Source: an uncultured Sutterella sp. (lineage in GTDB: Bacteria > Pseudomonadota > Gammaproteobacteria > Burkholderiales > Burkholderiaceae_F). Taken from it: 26,468 nt of DNA. The notes beneath the pieces were generated by a model that had not been told where the DNA came from, did no database searches, and saw nothing but the letters and a program-made list of their open reading frames with translations. The DNA lies in NCBI GenBank assembly GCA_934255515.1, contig CAKQON010000021.1, positions 1-26,468 on the forward strand, read 5' to 3'. Position numbers and translations under genes: made by a program. Every line of letters begins with the position of its first letter. Positions within the stretch are counted from its first letter, which is position 1. Below are positions 24,036-26,468 of this stretch, in pieces.

Positions 24036-25268
24036 TCAGGCTTCGCCTTCCTGATAGGGTTCGCTGTTGAGGTCCCCTTCGAGACTCGTCACAACGACGG
24101 CGGAAGTAACGTCGCCAACGACGTTGATCGACGTGCGGATCATGTCGAGGATGCGATCGATGCCGGCGATGAGCGCCACGGCTTCGAGCGGAATGCCCAC
24201 CTGCGTGAAGACGACGGTCGTCATGATGAGGCCGGCGCCCGGGACGCCCGCGGTGCCGATAGCGGCAAGAACACCCATCAGAACGACGGTGAGCTGGTCC
24301 GTAAACGAAAGATGAATGCCGAAAACTTCAGCCGCGAAGATTGCGCAGACGCCCATGTAGACGGCGGTGCCGTTCATGTTGATGGTGTTGCCGAGCGGTA
24401 TCGAGAAGGAAGCGATGGAGCGCGTGGCGCCGAGCTTTCTCGCTGCCGCGAGGTTGGCCGGAAGCGCAGCTGCCGACGAGCAGGTCGTGAAGGCGACGAG
24501 CCAGGGCTCGAAGATGCCCTTCAGGAACTTCACCGGATTGGTCTTGCCGATGACGGCGACCATCGGAATGAGGATCAGGAAGACAAGAACGACCGTCGCA
24601 AGGAAGGACGTAAGGATGAGGGAGAAAAGCGGAAGGAGCACCGAAAGACCGTGCTTCGCGACCGTGAATGCAATGAGGCCGAAAACGCCGATCGGCGCGT
24701 ACATCATGACGTAGCCCGTCACGCGGATCATCACGTCGCCCACGAGCTCAAAGAAGCGAAGAACGGGCTTCCCGCGTTCGCCGAGCGACGCGAGGCCGAA
24801 GCCGAAGATCACCGCGAAAAAGATGATCTGCAGCATCGAGCCGTTGGCCATCGCTTCCATCGGATTGATCGGAACGATGTTGAGCAGCGTGTCGGTCAGG
24901 CTCGGCGCCTTCACGGCCTTGACGACGAGACCGTCGGTCGAAAGGTCAAGACCCAGCCCCGGTTGAATGAGGTTGGCAAAAAGCAGACCGATCGCCACGG
25001 CGATGGCAGTGGTGACGGCATAAACGATAAGAACTTTGCCGGCAACGCGGCCGAGCTTCGAGGTATCCGAAATGCCCGCGGCGCCCGCAATGATCGTAGC
25101 TACCACCAGAGGCACCACCACCATGCGGATCAAGCGGATGAAGAGCGTGCCCAGGGGCTGCAGATAGGTATGGGCGAATTGAGAGTCGACGACGGCGCCG
25201 ACGATGACGCCGAGCGCAAGGCCGATCATCATCTGCCAGGCCAATGAAATCTTGAGTTTGCCAGCCAT
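24036..25268 (-). CDS. Dicarboxylate/amino acid:cation symporter (DctA/GltP family)
   Basis: This is an inner-membrane secondary transporter that imports C4-dicarboxylates or acidic amino acids with protons or sodium. The 410-residue protein starts MAGKLKISLAWQMMIGLALG and shows the family's full signature set: the serine-rich hairpin SSAAALP (264-270), NMNGT (297-301) in the substrate site, GVPGAG (341-346) in the second hairpin, and DRILDMIRTSINVVGD (371-386). The Arg in DMIRTSINV and the adjacent Asp favour an acidic amino acid, but dicarboxylates are also possible. The ATG at 25268 is preceded by GAGGAG, which fixes the start. Nested inverted repeats lie immediately upstream. It is a single-gene unit with its own terminator. 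Confidence 0.94.
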   Translation of the reverse strand: MAGKLKISLAWQMMIGLALGVIVGAVVDSQFAHTYLQPLGTLFIRLIRMVVVPLVVATIIAGAAGISDTSKLGRVAGKVLIVYAVTTAIAVAIGLLFANLIQPGLGLDLSTDGLVVKAVKAPSLTDTLLNIVPINPMEAMANGSMLQIIFFAVIFGFGLASLGERGKPVLRFFELVGDVMIRVTGYVMMYAPIGVFGLIAFTVAKHGLSVLLPLFSLILTSFLATVVLVFLILIPMVAVIGKTNPVKFLKGIFEPWLVAFTTCSSAAALPANLAAARKLGATRSIASFSIPLGNTINMNGTAVYMGVCAIFAAEVFGIHLSFTDQLTVVLMGVLAAIGTAGVPGAGLIMTTVVFTQVGIPLEAVALIAGIDRILDMIRTSINVVGDVTSAVVVTSLEGDLNSEPYQEGEA

Positions 25269-25412
25269 TATGGGTCTCCTCGTAATAAGGCTGAATAAAA
25301 AAAAGGCAGCAGGCCGAATCGAATATGAACGGGGCTTAGCGCGCTCTGTGCTTCCCTCTCCTCTTCCGGCAAGCTGCCTTTGCGTCTCGACGCAAAAGAT
25401 TAGCCTTATTAC
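25269..25412 (-). promoter_or_regulatory. Structured leader of the symporter gene: candidate attenuator or riboregulator
   Basis: Two inverted repeats are nested just before the ribosome binding site. The outer pair is GTAATAAGGCT (25282-25292) and AGCCTTATTAC (25402-25412), exact over 11 bases. The inner pair is AAAGGCAGC (25302-25310) and GCTGCCTTT (25373-25381), exact over 9 bases; it extends inward by about six pairs including one G-U pair. In the transcript the inner 3' arm runs into eight U residues, as in a terminator. A palindrome, TTTGCGTCTCGACGCAAA (25379-25396), overlaps the inner 5' arm by three bases and could compete with it. The 3' outer arm abuts GAGGAG. Regulation is inferred from structure only. 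Confidence 0.55.
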
Positions 25413-25649
25413 CGCGAATATTTGATTAGAGATAATCCTCATTTACGTTTGTAAAGACCGCTGGCGTTCTCAGCACATTCATCCGCTTGTTAATGCATGT
25501 CCTTGACGCAATTCAGCAACTCACTTAGAACGAGGCGGGTTCTCAATAGAGACGAATGATGGAAGAGAGTCTTGCGACGCCTTACTTCAAGGAGTCCTCT
25601 TCCTGCGGCGCATCCGAAGACTGATCCTTAGATGCGCTTAAAAGTAGAA
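25413..25649. other. Intergenic region between symporter leader and transposase remnant
   Basis: No gene is visible. TTTACGTTTGTAAA at 25443-25456 is a short inverted repeat that may be an operator near the symporter promoter. The rest shows no repeats or open frames worth naming. Confidence 0.4.
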
Positions 25650-26165
25650 CTACACAGCAATAAGGTTTCGGGCATCAGCCAAGGGTAGATGTGAGGGAAT
25701 GGGAAAGTTAAAAACTCCGTAGAACTCTTTGGTCTTTTTGTTAGGGGTCTCAATGGTTAGGTTCTTTCCGTCTGAGAAACACATCAAGGACTGTACCCGA
25801 CCAAAAATCTCCGGAACAGAATACCCCTGCTTATCGATGACCTTGCGCAACTGCAACACGATAATCGTGTTGATGATGTCTAAAAGAATCTTGCCTCGTA
25901 CCGCTTCAGCAGTCCATTTTGAGTGTGTACTCGCGGCTGAGCCAGCGTTGGAGAGCCTGTCAGCCTTTAGACCGCGCGTGGGAGATTGAAAAATGCCGGA
26001 ACGCTTATCATTACTGAGATCAAGGATCTTGCCAAGACGTTCCCGAACTGTATGTTTGCTGTGGTATTTCTGGCCCGTAACGTACGAAGTATCAACAACA
26101 GCAGCTGACCCACTCAAGACTTTATCGCCTTCTCGAACGAGTTTTTGCACCTTGATGAACGGCAT
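25650..26165 (-). pseudogene. Insertion-sequence transposase with internal in-frame deletion
   Basis: The 171-residue product joins the front and back of a DDE transposase of the IS4/IS1634 type. The N-terminal part reads SGSAAVVDTSYVTGQKYHSK and then HTVRERLGKILDLSNDKRSG, with SPTRGLKADRL about 70-80 residues in. At about residue 87 it passes straight into a C-terminal helical part (KWTAEAVRGKILLDIINTII) and ends with the usual tail (VPEIFGRVQSLMCFSDGKNL). Family members are typically 500 or more residues, so the whole catalytic core is gone while the reading frame remains open. It should be inactive. There is no clear ribosome binding site. The family assignment is from pattern memory and is moderate. 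Confidence 0.65.
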
Positions 26166-26215
26166 TTTATGTAGTCTTTAATAGAACCCTGAAAATTCCA
26201 CAAAGGGGACACGTT

Positions 26216-26468
26216 TCAGCGTACGAGCGTGATCCCCAGCTCGCGTAGGAAAAGTTCGTCGCGAGCAGCGGTCTCCGTGGTAATGGTCCGCTTGCCGTAG
26301 GGCGTCTCGACCTGCATGGCGTACACTGCATCGAACCACTGCAAGATCTGCACCAAGGTCTTGTTTTCCAGCCACGACCGCAGCTTGCTCTCGTTTTTGA
26401 GTTGCACCGCCGACTTCGTGCCGTCATCAACCCCCAGGCGCGCCTTGAGATTCTTGAGCTCGTTGAGG
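26216..26468 (-). CDS. Transposase C-terminal tail, partial at window edge
   Basis: The frame is open from the right edge to a TGA at 26216 (83 residues, no stop upstream), so an internal ATG near 26407 need not be the start. It reads LNELKNLKARLGVDDGTKSA, then SKLRSWLENKTLVQILQWF and ARDELFLRELGITLVR. This matches the closing segment of large IS4/IS1634-like transposases, and a degenerate version occurs at 16746-16936. The rest of the gene, if present, lies outside the window. It is a separate element from the deleted transposase that follows 50 bases downstream on the same strand. Confidence 0.6.
   Translation of the reverse strand, partial: LNELKNLKARLGVDDGTKSAVQLKNESKLRSWLENKTLVQILQWFDAVYAMQVETPYGKRTITTETAARDELFLRELGITLVR

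Noticed and set aside
24312..25247. A 311-codon plus-strand open frame opposite the symporter gene
   Set aside because: It is Glu/Arg/His-rich, typical of an antisense frame of a GC-rich membrane protein gene.
1..26468. CRISPR array, tRNA, rRNA or prophage structural genes
   Set aside because: No regularly spaced repeats, no cloverleaf or rRNA sequence, and no phage structural proteins were recognised.

Overview
The window looks like chromosomal DNA of a host-associated betaproteobacterium, most likely in or near the Sutterellaceae (Burkholderiales). This is an inference from gene content: an arylsulfate sulfotransferase, a short H-NS-type protein with a TWTGRGxRPxW motif, a sulfate operon in enterobacterial cysPTWAM order, and GC-rich housekeeping genes. 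No rRNA, tRNA or CRISPR array was seen. The dense GC-rich genes are interrupted by visibly more AT-rich accessory stretches at about 1-6300, 9900-11100, 16580-16980 and 25440-26468.

Layout. (1) 58-6019, minus strand: a type I restriction-modification operon, recombinase-hsdM-hsdS-hsdR. The serine recombinase stop codon directly abuts the hsdM start, and a set of TTGAGACAC-type repeats lies just upstream of the recombinase. (2) 6371-8743, minus strand: a compact polar amino acid ABC importer (binding lipoprotein, permease, ATPase). (3) 8856-9887: a complete tyrosine recombinase. It is followed upstream by an AT-rich gene (10153-10914) that resembles the N-terminal third of a TnsB/Mu-type transposase without its catalytic domain. 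(4) 11237-15949, minus strand: a complete sulfate uptake and cysteine synthesis operon (sbp-cysT-cysW-cysA-cysM) ending in a clear terminator. (5) 16138-18752: a decay zone with a truncated LysR regulator, a transposase tail remnant, and an arylsulfate sulfotransferase gene that has lost its start and carries two frameshifts. (6) 19035-22369, plus strand: an H-NS-like protein, then a sulfonate/nitrate/taurine-type ABC importer. (7) 22393-25268, minus strand: a MATE efflux protein and a dicarboxylate/amino acid:cation symporter whose leader holds nested inverted repeats and a terminator-like hairpin. (8) 25650-26468: insertion-sequence debris, one transposase with its middle deleted and the tail of another that runs off the window.

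Much of the window concerns sulfur: sulfate import and cysteine synthase B, a now-broken sulfotransferase that would act on aryl sulfates in the periplasm, and an importer of a class that often carries organosulfonates. The most interesting candidates for follow-up are the recombinase-coupled restriction operon with its putative recombination site, the structured leader of the symporter gene, and the truncated TnsB-like gene with helically phased repeats beside a tyrosine recombinase. All functional calls come from reading motifs by eye; no database search was run.
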